This document shows, piece after piece, positions 23,075 to 35,996 of a stretch of DNA of 64,000 nucleotides. The translations under genes and the position numbers were made by a program. The DNA is from Glycine soja (Eukaryota; Streptophyta; Magnoliopsida; Fabales; Fabaceae), in the NCBI RefSeq assembly GCF_004193775.1, contig NC_041021.1, positions 5,962,001 to 6,026,000 on the forward strand, written 5' to 3'. The notes under the pieces were generated by a model, which was not told the origin of the DNA, ran no database searches, and saw nothing but the letters and a program-made list of their open reading frames with translations. Numbering within the stretch: the first letter of the stretch is position 1; every line of letters begins with the position of its first letter.

Positions 23075-24545
23075 TCTGCTTTTATAAGAAAATATATTAT
23101 TGAAACATAGTCTACTAGTGTCAATTTGTCTTCTTTGGTAGGTTTGACTGTAGGCATAAATAATTTCATAATCTCTTATGTATTGTTTGCAAAGTCTGTA
23201 GTATTATGATCAAGCTTCCATACGAAGGAAATTTCTAAGACAATATCCTTTTAGAGTCAAACATGGAGAATCTAGAATCTAACACAAACAACAGAGCAAA
23301 ACTAGTCGATATAGCTTAAGAATCTGCTAATGGAATTCGAGAAACAACTTGTTAGAAGCAACAACAAGCTATCATTCCTAAAAAAGGATCTTCATACTTA
23401 ATGTAAAATTTGATCATTCAACATACTTGAAGACATGTGTCAAAGACGATTCTTGGATTTGGTATTTGAGATTTTGCCTTGTAAAGAGAATCTGATCAAA
23501 AGATTGATGTAACACCATGTAGAGCTTGTAGGCCTTGGATCTTGTTCATCAATGGAATCCTTTGCTTCTTGAAGATCAATGGCAGCGGAATGGAGGAGGA
23601 GGAAAGGTGATTGAAGATGCCACTTCAAGGAGAAGACGAGTCAATAACAAGCTCACTACCATAGGAGACCATGAATAATAGCTTGAAGATAGGAGAAGAT
23701 GAGTGGAGGAAGAGGGAAAGAGGGGGGGCAAGAATTTTATACTTCAAATGAGGTCTGAACTTTGAAGTTTAATTTCTCAAAAGATCATAATTCAAAAAAT
23801 GCACACACAAGGCCTTTATTTATAGCTTAAGTGTCACACAAAATTGGAAGAAAATTTGAATTTCTACTCAAATTTTACTTGAATTTGTGGAGCCAAATTT
23901 AGAGCCAAATTTTCACTAATTATGATTAGTGAATTTCAAATATGGTTCATCCCACTAATCCAAGATCAAATCTAAGTTTCTCCACTAAGTATGCTTGGGT
24001 GTCACGAGGCATGTAAAGCATGAAGGACATGCACAAAGTGTGACTATATGATGTGGCAATGGGGTGTAGCAAGCAAATGCTCACCTCCCCCTCAGGCTGG
24101 TCCGAAATTTAATTGAATTGAGCTTTTCCCAATTCAATTAAATTTCTCTCCCATGACACAATCAAATAGTGCACTTAATGCATGTGAAATTACAAAACTA
24201 CCCCTAAAAGAAAAACTAGTCTATGTGCCATAAAATACAAGGGTTGAAAATCATATATTGCGAGGGTACCCTCCCTACACTATGGAACTCTAAATAAAAG
24301 ACCCAAAAATAATGAAACATTAATCTAATATGTACAAAGATAAGTGGACCAATACTTAGCCCATGGACCCAAAATCTACCCTAAGGCTTTTTCTTGCATC
24401 TCTGACCCAATCTTCTTGGAGTCTTCTATCCAATGCCCTTGCGGGGTAGGATTGCATCAAGGATTGCCTCTCATTACTTAAGCTAGTAAATTATGAAAAA
24501 GGCTGTCTCTTCAGAAACAAGTGCAAAAACCTTTTCCAAATCTAT
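23075..24545. repeat. Local direct duplication, copy 2, carrying a solo LTR
   Basis: Homologous to 21680-22500 at both ends. Homology stops at GAGAATCTGATCAA and resumes at GATTGCCTCTCATTA after the 955-bp insertion. The stretch between the two copies (22500-23075) shows no recognisable gene. Confidence 0.75.
23505..24459. mobile_element. Solo LTR, 955 bp
   Basis: Begins TGATGTAACACC and ends GATTGCATCA, giving TGATG/CATCA terminal inverted pentamers. The flanking 5-bp sequences are AAGAT and AGGAT (one mismatch). No coding sequence, PBS or second LTR is present. The neighbouring paralogous segment lacks this insert at the same point. Confidence 0.75.
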
Positions 24546-25174
24546 GTTTAGGGATTTAAAAGGTTTTAGATCTATTTTTTCTCTTTGTCTTCTTCAAAAA
24601 AATTAATATTTTATTATTTTTTTCTAATGTTTCTTTGTTTCATTTTTCTCAATAATAATTAATGAGTCTGATCTAACTTTTACTCATACAGTTTAATAAA
24701 TGATATCAGAATATTTGAATTTACCAATCTTAAATTATATTACCTGTTTTATACTAAATATCTTCAAACATTAAAATCTTGTGTAGCATTATTGAAAAAA
24801 AAGAGACCACACTCTTAAAGTCTTTCACACAACCTCTCCATACATAAAACCTTCCTCACAAGGCCCCTAGATTTCTATCTCCCTAACCTCGACATGTCAC
24901 CACCACTGCCGCCACACTAAATCCCCCCACAAGCAAAGTTTCATGAATCACAACCAGGTCTTTTGCGCTTTGGTTAGTCTATATCTTTCTCTTTCTTTGT
25001 CACTACAAACATTTCATTTTTTTCCTCTGTCACCTCATATGTTTCTTTTAACCTTTCCTGGTCTTTCTTTTACTTCGTATACCTCTTCATTGCTATGTGC
25101 TTCACCCAAACTCTCTCCTCTGATTCGAAACCCGTGTCACTTTTGGACCACCTAATGGACTTCTCTTCCCATTG

Positions 25175-25705
25175 ATGTCCACCCCCTCCAACATTTGCCA
25201 TCACCAGTCGGTCTTTCATGGCCCCAATTTCAAAATAGTGAGCAGGCCAAACGGCTCTAAGAACAAGCCCAAGCCCACCTCCCTCTCAGTTGGCCAACCC
25301 ATTGAACTGTCTGTGAAACTTGTCACGATCAACATTGTTTTGGGTAGGGATGTCATGGAGAAAATCCTTGACGTTGCTCGTCGTGACCATGTTAGCCTCA
25401 CCATTCTCAATGCCTCTGGCATGATAAAAAACGTAATTGTTTGCAACCTACCACAAGGTGCCCCTACCTTGCTCATTGGGCCCTTGACCTTGCTCTCCCT
25501 CATTACCTTCTACTTATACAACAACCAATACACCCTTCACCTAGGAGCCACCCCTCCCCCTCCATTTTCTTTCAGTATCAAGCTTTGCACATCTCATGGA
25601 CAAGTCTTCGATGGACTTATTGGTGGTAGCATAATTGTTGGTGACAATGTCAGCCTCATGGTCTCCACCTTAAAAAAAAACCCAATATTTCAAATTTATT
25701 TCTAA
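25175..25705 (+). pseudogene. Decayed AHL (AT-hook/PPC) gene copy A
   Basis: The frame encodes a PPC/DUF296 domain as in plant AHL proteins, which trimerise through PPC and bind AT-rich DNA through the AT-hook. Recognisable parts are NGSKNKPK after the AT-hook site, ILDVARRDHVSLTILNASG, GPLTLLSL, LGATPPPPFSFSI and HGQVFDGLIGG. The AT-hook core is VSRP (25238-25249) instead of RGRP. The N-terminus is shorter than and unlike copies B and C. Near 25670 a run of nine A's alters the frame, so the protein stops before the conserved tail. The ATG at 25175 is the first in frame. Probably non-functional. Confidence 0.75.
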
Positions 25706-26239
25706 AGGCAAAGAAGGGAACAATGATGACAACAATGTATAATTATGACAATAATCCATGTGATTTAAGTGGGCGTTGTGACTTGTTGGTGTTCAACATG
25801 GTGGGATCAGCATCTGAGGGGTGCGAATGATGTGAAAGTGATAACATAAGTGCAAGGAAACATTGAATAACTAAATGCAATCGAGATGTCTCTGAATGTG
25901 TCATTATTTACTTTTTCTTATCTTGTTTTGTTTTACTTTATTTCTGGTGAGCTGTAATAGTGTGTCATAAGGGTGGAATAAGATGAGAGTTCTCTACAAT
26001 GCTTTATTTGCTGGGGGTGTTTTTTGTGCTGGGTGATGAGTTATGTGTCATCTTGCATGTTTCAATTACCAGTATTAAATGAATTTCTTTGACTAATTAT
26101 TGCTTCTCTTTTTAATATATTTAATTTTCATTAATGTGATTCGTGCATGTCTTCCTGAGAATTGTGACTTCGTGGAAAATAATATCTTCTATGGAGGTGC
26201 ATGATGGTTTTCAGAATTCTTATTGAGTACTTTATTGGT

Positions 26240-27340
26240 GTTATTGGTTGGAATGACTGGTGTAAAATTTGTTAGTCTAGACCTTAAAAGAGAAAGATGT
26301 AGAAGAAGGAGTAATAATGTGATAAATCATCAATAGTGTAACAAAAAGGAAAGATAACAAGGAAAGAAAGAGATACTAAATGAGTATTTAGATTAAATGG
26401 GTGTTTATACTTAGAAATCATTGGTTGGTAGAAACTGTAGTTTCTATATTTATAAATTTGTTCGATGCCGTTTTTTTTCTTCTTTTAATAGTTAATATGT
26501 TTAATTTACTTTCATTTGTTCTATGTTTTCTGAATTCTCATTGAGTGCTTGGATGGTGTTGCTGGTTAAAGTTATAGTTTTTGTGTGAGAATGTTAATGG
26601 AAGTTTCAAATTTCAACTTGTTTTGCCATTGGACATGTACTGCGTGTGTTGCCAATTTTAGTGTGTCTGTGGGTAGTTATGGAATTCCATAGAATACAAT
26701 AGCGTTGTGACTGTTTCTTTGTTCTATTGTTGTCTAAGGTAGGGTTCAATTAAATGTCTCCAATGTTGAGCATGAAAAAAAACCCAATGAGAACAAACTG
26801 TCACATGAGCGTGTTGTTTTGAAGAAATGGCCTGTGGATGACTTGACTAGAACATGCATGATTCAAGTTGCTTTCATTATTCCATTGTGCATAGTCGTCC
26901 ATGAATTTTCTCCTTTTTTTTGTTCTATTTACAAATCTTGACACCATTTCCGTTTTCAAGTGTCATGCATTTCATTAAATCTATAATTATTTATAATTTT
27001 TTTAGTTCTTTAATTAATATATACCATATTTATTATGGATTTAAATTTTTTTTTCACTAAAATATAAGACACATTTATTGTATTAATAACTCTGTTCAAA
27101 TAAATTGACTTAAATAATATAAATTTATGACAATTTATGTTGTGTCACGTTTCTTACCACAACGATTTGACTGTTCTGACACATATCTGGCATCCCACTA
27201 TCTAGCTTCATCCATCTCATGGTTTAAATAATCTACTTTAATAGATAGTTATTAACCTTCACAATGGTTTATTCGAATATGACATACCTAAATTAAAAAA
27301 ATATACTCAAGTTTAGTGTGTGGGTGTGTAAACTACATGC
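26240..27340. repeat. 3' flank of AHL copy A
   Basis: Aligns with 1-1110 at the left edge of the window over most of its length, up to the GTGTGTAA block. No gene is seen. From 27340 to 27990 the DNA is AT-rich and unassigned. Confidence 0.75.
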
Positions 27341-27989
27341 TTTGGCGCTATTATATTATAATAAAATCTTTTTATGCTCTTTTAGTATCAAGTAATAATA
27401 TTATTTATTAAAATGTATTAATTAAAATTTTTAATGGTATATATGCTTTCATTATTTACTTAACATATGATCAGATGTATTAATTAATATTTTTATGCAT
27501 CTATTTATATGATTTAACAATTTTATTAAAAATAAATGATGTTTCTTTTTTTAAAAAAGCAAAGTGAATATTATTAGACTAGACACGAAATTTGACCCAT
27601 AATAAAAAAAGAAATTACATCATAAGGTAGCTAACGTCCTTAGACAATGAAAAGAACTATTACACCAATGGGCAAAAGAGATACCAGAACAAAGTTTGAT
27701 ATTAGAAATTATCCAAGACCATGATAATCTCTAGATAGCTAAGTCCCAACACCATCTACCCCATTAAAAACCTTTTGATTCCTATGGTACCACAAACTCC
27801 AGAAAGTTGTGTGCCATTTAACATGTTGTAATCCACGCAAGTGTTTCCCTCTATAGAATAGACCATGTTGTAAAATGTGCTCCGTCAAACACACAAGCAC
27901 CATATGGAACTTCTACTCCCCTTTGTATTAAGGTTGAGCGTGCAGGTAATTGATAGCAATCTTACCAAGAACCTCAGGCTAAAGAGAAT

Positions 27990-28347
27990 AAGCAGCAAAC
28001 TAGTCCACTTGTGGGATTATGAGTGAACACGATCAGGCCCCACCGTTGGTTCCACTACTTTGCCAATAGTTAGTTGTAACAAACTACAATTCAAATTAGC
28101 AAAGTTGTTAGTCTGTTATCTCTAATTTCCTACAAAATTATCCTGTATTCAGCTATAAATATAAACCTAATGAAGGAATAAAGGCAGAGATGAATTACTA
28201 CTTATCTTAATTGTCTTAGTAGAATAGTTTTCCCTATCATTTTGGTCCGACCTGCCCCCACGACAATGTCGGAACACAATACTCGCCAATCCTCCACTGA
28301 GCGCCTCGAGGAGACAGTCCACCATTTGTCGCAGGCGCATTCCACCC
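27990..28347 (+). mobile_element. LTR-retrotransposon remnant: LTR end, PBS-like site and gag start
   Basis: An LTR-like stretch has CTATAAATATAAACC (TATA region) and a U5-like tail. A TTTTGGTCCGACC stretch in the primer-site position follows, then an ATG at 28266 opening a short gag-like frame (MSEHNTRQSSTERLEETVHH). The frame hits a stop at the first unit of the minisatellite, which appears to have replaced the rest. Family uncertain. Confidence 0.45.
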
Positions 28348-28830
28348 GAGTCCTATGAAAGATAATGGCGAGGACTTTGAGTCCTGTGAAAGATTAAGGC
28401 GAGGAATTTGAGTCCTATGAAAGATAAAGGCGAGGACTTTGGGTCCTATGAAAGATAAAGGCGAGGACTTTGAGTCTTATGAAAGATAAAGGCGAGGACT
28501 TTGAGTTCTATGAAAGATAAAAGTGAGGACTTTGATTCCTATGAAACATAAAGGCGAGGACTTTGAGTCCTATGAAAGATAATGGCAAGGACTTTGAGTC
28601 CTGTGAAAGATAAAGGCAAGGAATTTGAGTCCTATGAAAGATAAAGGCGAGGACTTTGAGTCCTATGAAAGATAAAGGCAAGGAGGACTTTGGGTCCTAT
28701 GAAAAATAAAGGCAAGGACTGTGAGTCCTGTGGAAGATAAAAGCGAGGACTTTGAGTCCTGTGAAAGATAAAAGCGAGGACTTTGAGTCCTATGAAAGAT
28801 AAAGGAAAAGACGTTGAATCCTACGAAACA
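28348..28830. repeat. 31-bp minisatellite, about 15.5 units
   Basis: The unit starts GAGTCCTATGAAAGATAAAG and ends GCGAGGACTTT. Units are 31 bp except unit 11, which has three extra bases (34 bp). Variants of units 1-3 (ATAATGG; CTGTG with AATTT; plain) recur in units 8-10, indicating a seven-unit (217-bp) higher-order duplication. Confidence 0.95.
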
Positions 28831-29723
28831 AGCCAATAGGTACTAGTACCAAAGGGTTTAACCTTATGAGAAAGCAAGAGGTTGACTCTTTGAAAGGGTC
28901 TCTCATCCTAAACTCAAAAGATAGGACATTTGATTTGGAAATTTGGTATATAAAGAGAAATCTATTCACTTATAACCTAACATGATTTTTGGGATGCAGA
29001 TGCATGCAACCTTCATCTTGAAATGCAGTAAAAATGTAAAAGGTTTTGAACTGAAAAATTGTGCAATGCTCATGACATTCTTTCCTATTTTTGTGATTTT
29101 GATTTATATTTGATTTTTTTTCTTTTTTTTCCTTTTTTGTGGAAAACACAGATTGACTGTCTCTTTCTGAAAGACGTGATAACTCATGAGACCTCATCCT
29201 ATCTTTTTGTAAATCTCTTCAGGGACTCCCTCAGAGTGTATGTTTTGTTTGATTTGGTCACTTGACAATTTTGGATGATGGCAGTGGAACCATTTGACAT
29301 TTAATCAATCAACTGAAATATTGATCATATGGTTTGTCCCTTTCTTTTTGTTTAAAAAAACTTCGATTATTCTGCACAGCAAGAAATATATGGCTTTGGG
29401 ATCGACCGCATGTACCATGGAAGGAAGGCAATGGATGGTTACACTTTGGTGTATGAACCAGTGAAACTTTCCTGGTTTAAGATTATAGAGTGATGTCAAG
29501 GGTCTGTCGATCCCACTGAAACTTGATGACATGGGCTAATCCCGAAAGATTTTATACAACAAAGGCCACCATTGGATTCAAAAGGAATCCTAAGGAGTTT
29601 GCATGAGCGACTAACATCAAATGGACCCTATTATCACAATTTTCTTTGGGCATTTTCCACGAGCTCCTGGTCAAATGAGTTTTCTTCTCAAATGTGCAAG
29701 TGCGAAACCTTGAGGATTCTCTT

Positions 29724-29774
<51 letters not shown>

Positions 29775-31139
29775 GTGTATGTATGTATGTATTCAACAAT
29801 CAAAAGCGTGTGTGGGTTTCATTCCAGAATCCCAACTTAAAAGCAAAATTAGTTATTCCTTGATCCACATGGGCTTTATTGGGCTTGTAACATGGTTAGG
29901 GGTAAGAGAGCTATGGAAGAAAGGATTAGAGAGGCTCAAAGAGTGTATAAGGGTTATATTGAGTAAGAACCTTGAGAGTCTTGCTTGTACTTTTGTTCCT
30001 TTCAACTCTTGGGTCGGGCTCTACTCCTTTTGTCTTATACATTAATCTTTATTGCACTTTTGTGCCTTCCTTCTAAAATCTGGAGATCTTTTGTCTCTCT
30101 TTTTCTTCACTCGCCTTTGGCAGATTTTATTTTCTTTTCCCTTTCATTGTTGTCCAACTTCATGCATGTGTAGTTTGCATTGCTCTTCTCGTCGGTTTAG
30201 CAGTGGTTCCTACTTCGGGTTTCTATTTTGTTTTTGTTCTTTTTTGTTTTATTTTAGAAAACAAATATGCTTTGGCTCGGAGGGGGATAGCAAGGGATAA
30301 ATTAGTGTTTGAGATGTTGAAACACGACCATGTGTCATTTCAAATCTTGACTTAGATCCTTTTGTAGTTTCAATTTCGAGACCAATCCCCTAATAAACAT
30401 GCTCCTGATTGTTTTTTCCTTTTTTTATTTTTTATTAACCCTAATATTTGCGTAGGCCTCCCTTTCGGGTTTTCGACCTACTAGGTGAGAACTTATGATC
30501 TGCCCCTAGGTTCGCTTGAGACTCATGCATGGTGCCTCTCATTGCCCCAGTGTAGGGCTCTAAGGTATCTATTGTCTTTTGTCATGACCTTGTAGCAATA
30601 AAAGAAACTGTACAGGTTCTCAAAAATGAATTTTCAAGGACGAGAAATATTTAAAAGATTTTCAATTGACAAATTAAGTCAAATGACTCCTGTTCTTGAT
30701 AACTCACTTTTCTCTCAAAAAGAAAACTTTTAAGAATGATAAAATGAGGTCACATGAATGTCGATACTTCTTATTTTTTATTTGGAATACAGTCGATCAA
30801 AGGTTTTTTTTTTACTTCTTACTTTACTCGTTGTTTACGGCACCCTCACCAAATGTGGAGAACGAACAATTTTTGATTGAACAAACTTGGAGATCAACTC
30901 AGGAGCGCATGTCACTTGAGCAAACAAACCAACAACTTACATTCACATTCCAGTGAAAGTTAAATAAGCAAAGATGTAATTGTGAGAGAATGAGTGACAA
31001 GGACATCAAATTTATCCATATTATTAGCATTGTGACTATTGTTTACAATAATGGCATAAACCTGAAAATCCTAATGAGTCATTGGAGACATCTAACAACA
31101 ATCTTTAAATTGCTCCAAGCATCATACAGAGTATTACTT
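28831..31139. other. Repeat-like DNA, no gene identified
   Basis: Several short open frames exist but none resembles a known protein. The left part is AT-rich with pyrimidine tracts. It may be decayed retrotransposon LTR or UTR, given the Tat-type gag immediately to the right. Confidence 0.4.
29721..29793. repeat. (TA)n/(TATG)n microsatellite
   Basis: TA repeats run into TATG/TGTA tetranucleotide repeats. Confidence 0.95.
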
Positions 31140-32868
31140 GACGACATCAAAACTCACGAGCGATTTTCCTCCTCGAATCTCAACCAGCCTGCATCAATCA
31201 GACTTTGCACCTTATGTTTTAGGGTCATACAATGCTCAATGGAATGCCTCGGAACTCCCCCATGATAAGCACATGTCATGTTGGGGTTGTATCCTCTGGG
31301 AAATGGAGGTTGAGAAATCTTTGCTGGGCTTATAACTGCCATTGCATTATTGAGCAGATAGGGGAGTAAGTCAGCGTATGCAATGGAATTGGGGTGAATT
31401 CTACAGGCTTCTTTTTTGGAAAATTCCTTCCCTGGTTGGTGTTTTGATTGGTATTAGGGGTGGTTTTGGGTGTTGGATGTGCATCGGGTGGATTTTATGG
31501 CCAATTTGGGGATGTCCTTTATGGATGATTGAGCGTTCTTAGCTGGTAGGGTGGTGGGTAATGAGAAGGACTGAGATTGGTCGAGTATTGATATTGTTGG
31601 GCTAATGGGAAATTTGGCCATATAGGAATGGCAACCACAACATGGGTTTCTCCCTCCTTCTTATTCTCTCCATTTGCTCCAGGCTTCCTATTCATCAAAG
31701 CAGGATAATCAAATTTGTCTCTTCTCATACCCACTTCGATCCTTTCACCGACAAAAACTAAATCGGCAAAGCTTGAAGGCATGTAACCACCATCTTTTCA
31801 TAGTAGAACACCAGTAACGTGTCTACTATCATTGTTATCATCTCCCTCTCCATCATTGGGGGTGCTACTGGAGCTGCTAGATCCCTCCACCTTTGGGCAT
31901 ATTCTTTGAAAGATTCATGCTCCTTCTTACATATGTTCTGTAGCTACATTCTATCCAGAGCCATATCAGAATTGTGCTGATACTTCCTAATGAAGGAAAC
32001 CATTAGGTCCTTCCAAGAATAGACTCGGGAAGGTTCCAGATTAGTATACCAGGTGACGAATGCCCCAGTAAGACTTTCCTGGAAGAAATGCATCAACAAT
32101 TTTTCATTTTTTGAGTATGCCCCCATTTTCCTATTGTACATCTTTAGGTGATTCTTAGGGCAAGTAGTCTCTTTGTATTTATCGAAATCCAGCACCTTGA
32201 ACTTTGGAGGGATAACGATGTCGGGCACTAGGCACAGTTCTACCATGTTAACAAAGGCATAATCTCTGCCTCCTTCAATAGCCCTCAGCCTCTCCTCTAT
32301 ATGATCAAATCTCTCCCTTTCCACTATAGCAAGAGGGACTCTTCCCACTGTAAAATGCAAGGGTTGTGGTTGTGGGCGATACTGAAGGACCCCCAAAGTG
32401 TTTGGTATGGGTACGCCATAAAATGCCTGCCTCTCAGCAGCATATCCGATGTGAGGCTCGAAGTCGACTAGATTGTGGTCTCGGGGTGCTTCATGTGTCT
32501 CCCCCATGGGTTGAGAGACTTGTGCATGACCAAATTGGGGATGTTGGGTGGTGTATAGTTGGGAGGCAAGCCATATGGTGGGAAGGAATACTTACTCTGG
32601 ACCTGCACAAAATGCCCCCCCCCCCCATACTTCCCAATGCTTCGCCTCCATGACCTACCATATCCGAGACTGGACGACTTGCTTTATTGATGCTAGATGT
32701 GTGAGTCGAGTCCACCTCAGTGGCAGTACTTGTGGCAATGACTATAGCCGTGTTGACCTCCATCACTTTTCTCATACTCATCATGGCTTCCATCATTGTT
32801 GTCATTTGCTCTTTCATGGCCTCCATGTCGGCCTTCATCTGCTCTTGCACCTCTTCTATTTCACTCAT
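31140..32868 (-). pseudogene. gag remnant of Tat-like Ty3/gypsy element
   Basis: Minus-strand frames, joined across shifts, encode a gypsy gag, the structural protein that packages element RNA. An N-terminal coiled coil (MSEIEEVQEQMKADMEAMKE) starts at 32868. The capsid-like retrotrans_gag core (CPKNHLKMYNRKMGAYSKNE; SLTGAFVTWYTNLEPSRVYS) lies at about 32170-31950. MPSSFADLVFVGERIEVGMR is at 31782, and a C-terminal knuckle-like motif (CAYHGGVPRHSIEHC) is near 31250. The frame changes several times. One change falls near a run of twelve C's at 32615-32626, a typical slippage site. Not functional. Confidence 0.8.
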
Positions 32869-34385
32869 CACTCTAGCTTTGGCACGCGTTTGGTAAGGGC
32901 ACCGTAAAGCACGTGCTTTCCTTTTGATCACAATGATTACATTTTGGCTTTCAAGGAAAGAATGAAATGAGGAATGCAACCTATGTGAAAAGAAAAAATA
33001 AGCATGGATGTATGTGAACAACACATTGTTGAAGTATTGCAAATTTACATAGGGCACTCAGTAGAACATAGGGTTGAATCAATCCAGATTTTCATTAAAA
33101 CAACATTGTTCATTAGATCTTGTTAGAGTCAAAGTGCAACTGGAAATAAAACATGGACATCAATAGTCACAATTTTTGTAAATTATTTAGCTCAATCATG
33201 TGTTGGCAGTAACCAAAGAAGCTATGTAAACTCAATCCATCTTCAGCCCCAACTTTTGCAAGCTGGTTACTTCCATACTTGACCTTGACTTAATGAAAAC
33301 CTTTTCTTAAAAGCATGTGCTTGGTTCGACCCTATGTTCGCAAGAATTGAAATTTAGATTGCCAATACTTCAACAAGCTATCATAGAGATGAATGATTAG
33401 GGCACACTTATGCTATGCATGACAAACATAATTATGAGATTGACATGAGACGCCCGAAGAACCACCCTTTTCCTAGTTAACAAGGCATTAGGAACCATGT
33501 TCACATGATTTTCAATCATTTTTCAAGAGAAATGAGTGTATAATCCCAACATGGTTTGTTTATAGCTATCATCATGGTATCCAACACATGTAACTAAGAA
33601 TGCGGTGTAAACTTTCAAGTTTCACTGTGACTTTCTTTTTGTTCTTTTTTTTTGTTTTTTTTTTTTGCAGAGGAAAATGCAAGGATCATGCATGAGTGAA
33701 CATAACATGCGAACGATGAAAATAGAATGTATGCAGTTGGCAGAACAAAATCATGTTAATTGAAGATGTATGATAATGCAATGACTTATGCAAATGCAAT
33801 GCATGAATATGATAAATGATAAATGCAGGAACGATATGTCCATTACGATGCCATGAAGAGATGCATGATGCGATCAAGGAACAAGCCAGAGTGAGTTTGC
33901 TATGCCCCCCTCCCCACTAATTCAGGAACCTAATGGAAAGGATCCAAAAGTCCCCTTCTAGTGACAATGCCCAAGGGTGGTTTCATGTAACTTTATTGGC
34001 TTCTAGAGATATCATCCTCTTAGGTAATACATTGTGGCGATAGGGACTATCAACGACAATGCATCACTAAAAGAGAAAAACTCTAGATGAGGCTTCACTA
34101 TTATCAAGCGACCCAAAGACCTAGCATGACCACAGATCGAACCTCCACTCCTTATGTCTCACATAGACCTGGGTATAGGGCCTAATATCTCAATGTGTGT
34201 GCAAAGGTGTAGGTTCCATGTGTGCATAGAAAAAAAGTATTTCTAACTATGAATGTAGTAGATAGATAGACACACACCAAACACAACAACATAGCAAAGG
34301 TTATACACAAGCGAAAGGAAACATAAATAAAGAAGAAGTCACGATAAAACATTGCACACTGATCGAATGGCTTAACTAACTAACA

Positions 34386-34403
34386 TCCCCAGTGGAGTCG
34401 CCA
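34386..34403 (-). other. Primer-binding site of the Tat-like element
   Basis: Minus strand TGGCGACTCCACTGGGGA starts two bases inside the LTR end (34406). Its place and its TGG start fit priming by a host tRNA; tRNA-Arg is reported for Ogre/Tat elements, which is recalled and not checked. Confidence 0.7.
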
Positions 34404-34405
34404 TC

Positions 34406-35625
34406 TGTCGCAACCTACCCTATGACGGGAGTGCGGGCGAAAAGTCAAAGGAGCGTCTTCCAAAAAGGAAAACGCGTGGGAGTCACCACCAACATTTATT
34501 CGAGAAAAACATTAGAAAAACCAAAAATGAGGTCTGCGAATATTGAAAAGAAGGGTTCGGGAGTTGTTTACGCATAAGAAAGGTATTAGAACCCCACACG
34601 CCTGCCACAAGGGATGGCAGCCTTTAATCGATTGTGCAAAAAGCGTGACTTCAATATCATTTATTTTCCCTTTTTTTATTTTTTGGGGTCGAAAAGGGGG
34701 CTGCCCTTGCTCCTACGTATCCTCAGGTGCGATAAGGAATTCAAACCTACGTAGTTCTTTAAGTCTGAATGTTTGTGTGTTAAATTGATTTTTTATGTTT
34801 TTGAAAGATTCATTTTAACTGCGAAAAAAAGTCGTTTAAGGCGTTGGACCTTGAAACAATGTTTTAAACTTTGAAAAAAAGCAGAGAGAATCATTAAGGC
34901 GTTGGACCTTAAAACGATCTCATGTGATATTTGATGAAATAAAGAAGTTTATGAGTTGGTTTTATCTTGCTTTTGTTTATTAACTTTCAATCTCTTTAAA
35001 GACAATTTTATTGCACTAGTGATCAATTAAGATTGAACTTTACAAAGAAAAAGAGATCGCCGATGATAGATGGAGAAGATGAATGTGCACATAATAACAA
35101 GGGGGACCCCTAAAGGTATATAGATCACATTCAATCCCAAAAAAAAAAAAAACTAACTGATGGTCGCACGAAAAACACGAAACAAGAAACAAAGTAAGGA
35201 ATGATCGCGGTCGCGATTCAGTAGCGCCTCGACCTCGTTTCCTCTTTTTTCTTCTTCTCCTTTCTCTCTTCTCTCAATTCCCTCACCTTCTAACCCTTGT
35301 AACTTCTCCTCAGCCTCCCTAGCACGCCTATTTATAGGAAAATAGGCACTTGGGGCAATGGAGCTCACCCAGTCGAGCTGGTTACTTCACCCTGAAGTCT
35401 TTTTGGGGCCCAGGTGAGCTAGAGGCTACCCTGGGTGAGCTAGGGTCCATGAAACTCAATGAAAAGATCCTTTTGCCCCTCTTTTTTGGTATTTATCACA
35501 TTCTTGGTCAAAACATTGAACGATCTTTTGTTTCGCACTGTAACTAGAGTTCAACATCGTAAGTCAACTAACAAGGATCAAAAGATCAACGAATGATAGT
35601 CCCCAGACGAAATTAGGGTATGACA
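34406..35625 (-). repeat. 5' LTR of the Tat-like element (1,220 bp)
   Basis: On the minus strand it starts TGTCATACCCTAATTTCGTC and ends GGTAGGTTGCGACA, the TG...CA form. The PBS follows directly. No second copy is present in the window, so its age cannot be estimated here. Confidence 0.8.
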
Positions 35626-35840
35626 CACCTAATGCTTCAATTTGCAGTATTGGTAACATGCAAGTATGCCTAAAGCTTAAAATTGTATTTGTACATATTT
35701 TCTATCAATGGATTGCTAATAATCTAAGATTTTTAGGTTTCATTGTTTATGTTAAGCTAATGGTGTGCATTAGGTTGTGTTGATACACCTTCCACCTTTT
35801 GTTTTCACTTTTAATTATCCAAAACAATTTCCTTTCATAA

Positions 35841-35996
<156 letters not shown>

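Larger units (their letters stand above)
31140..35625 (-). mobile_element. Truncated Ty3/gypsy element, Tat-like lineage (LTR, PBS, leader, gag)
   Basis: Reading on the minus strand there is one LTR (35625-34406), a primer-binding site, a leader of about 1.5 kb with no gene (34385-32869), and a broken gag (32868-31140). Protease, RT, RNase H, integrase and the 3' LTR are absent. Gag similarity stops abruptly near 31140. Confidence 0.75.

Noticed and set aside
25216..25503. Minus-strand ORF opposite AHL copy A (and similar ones at 42130 and 57976)
   Set aside because: Antisense shadows of the conserved PPC coding region; they recur only because the sense strand is conserved.
28348..28830. CRISPR-like array of 31-bp units
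   Set aside because: There are no unique spacers; the units are directly adjacent, so it is a minisatellite, and the genome is a plant.
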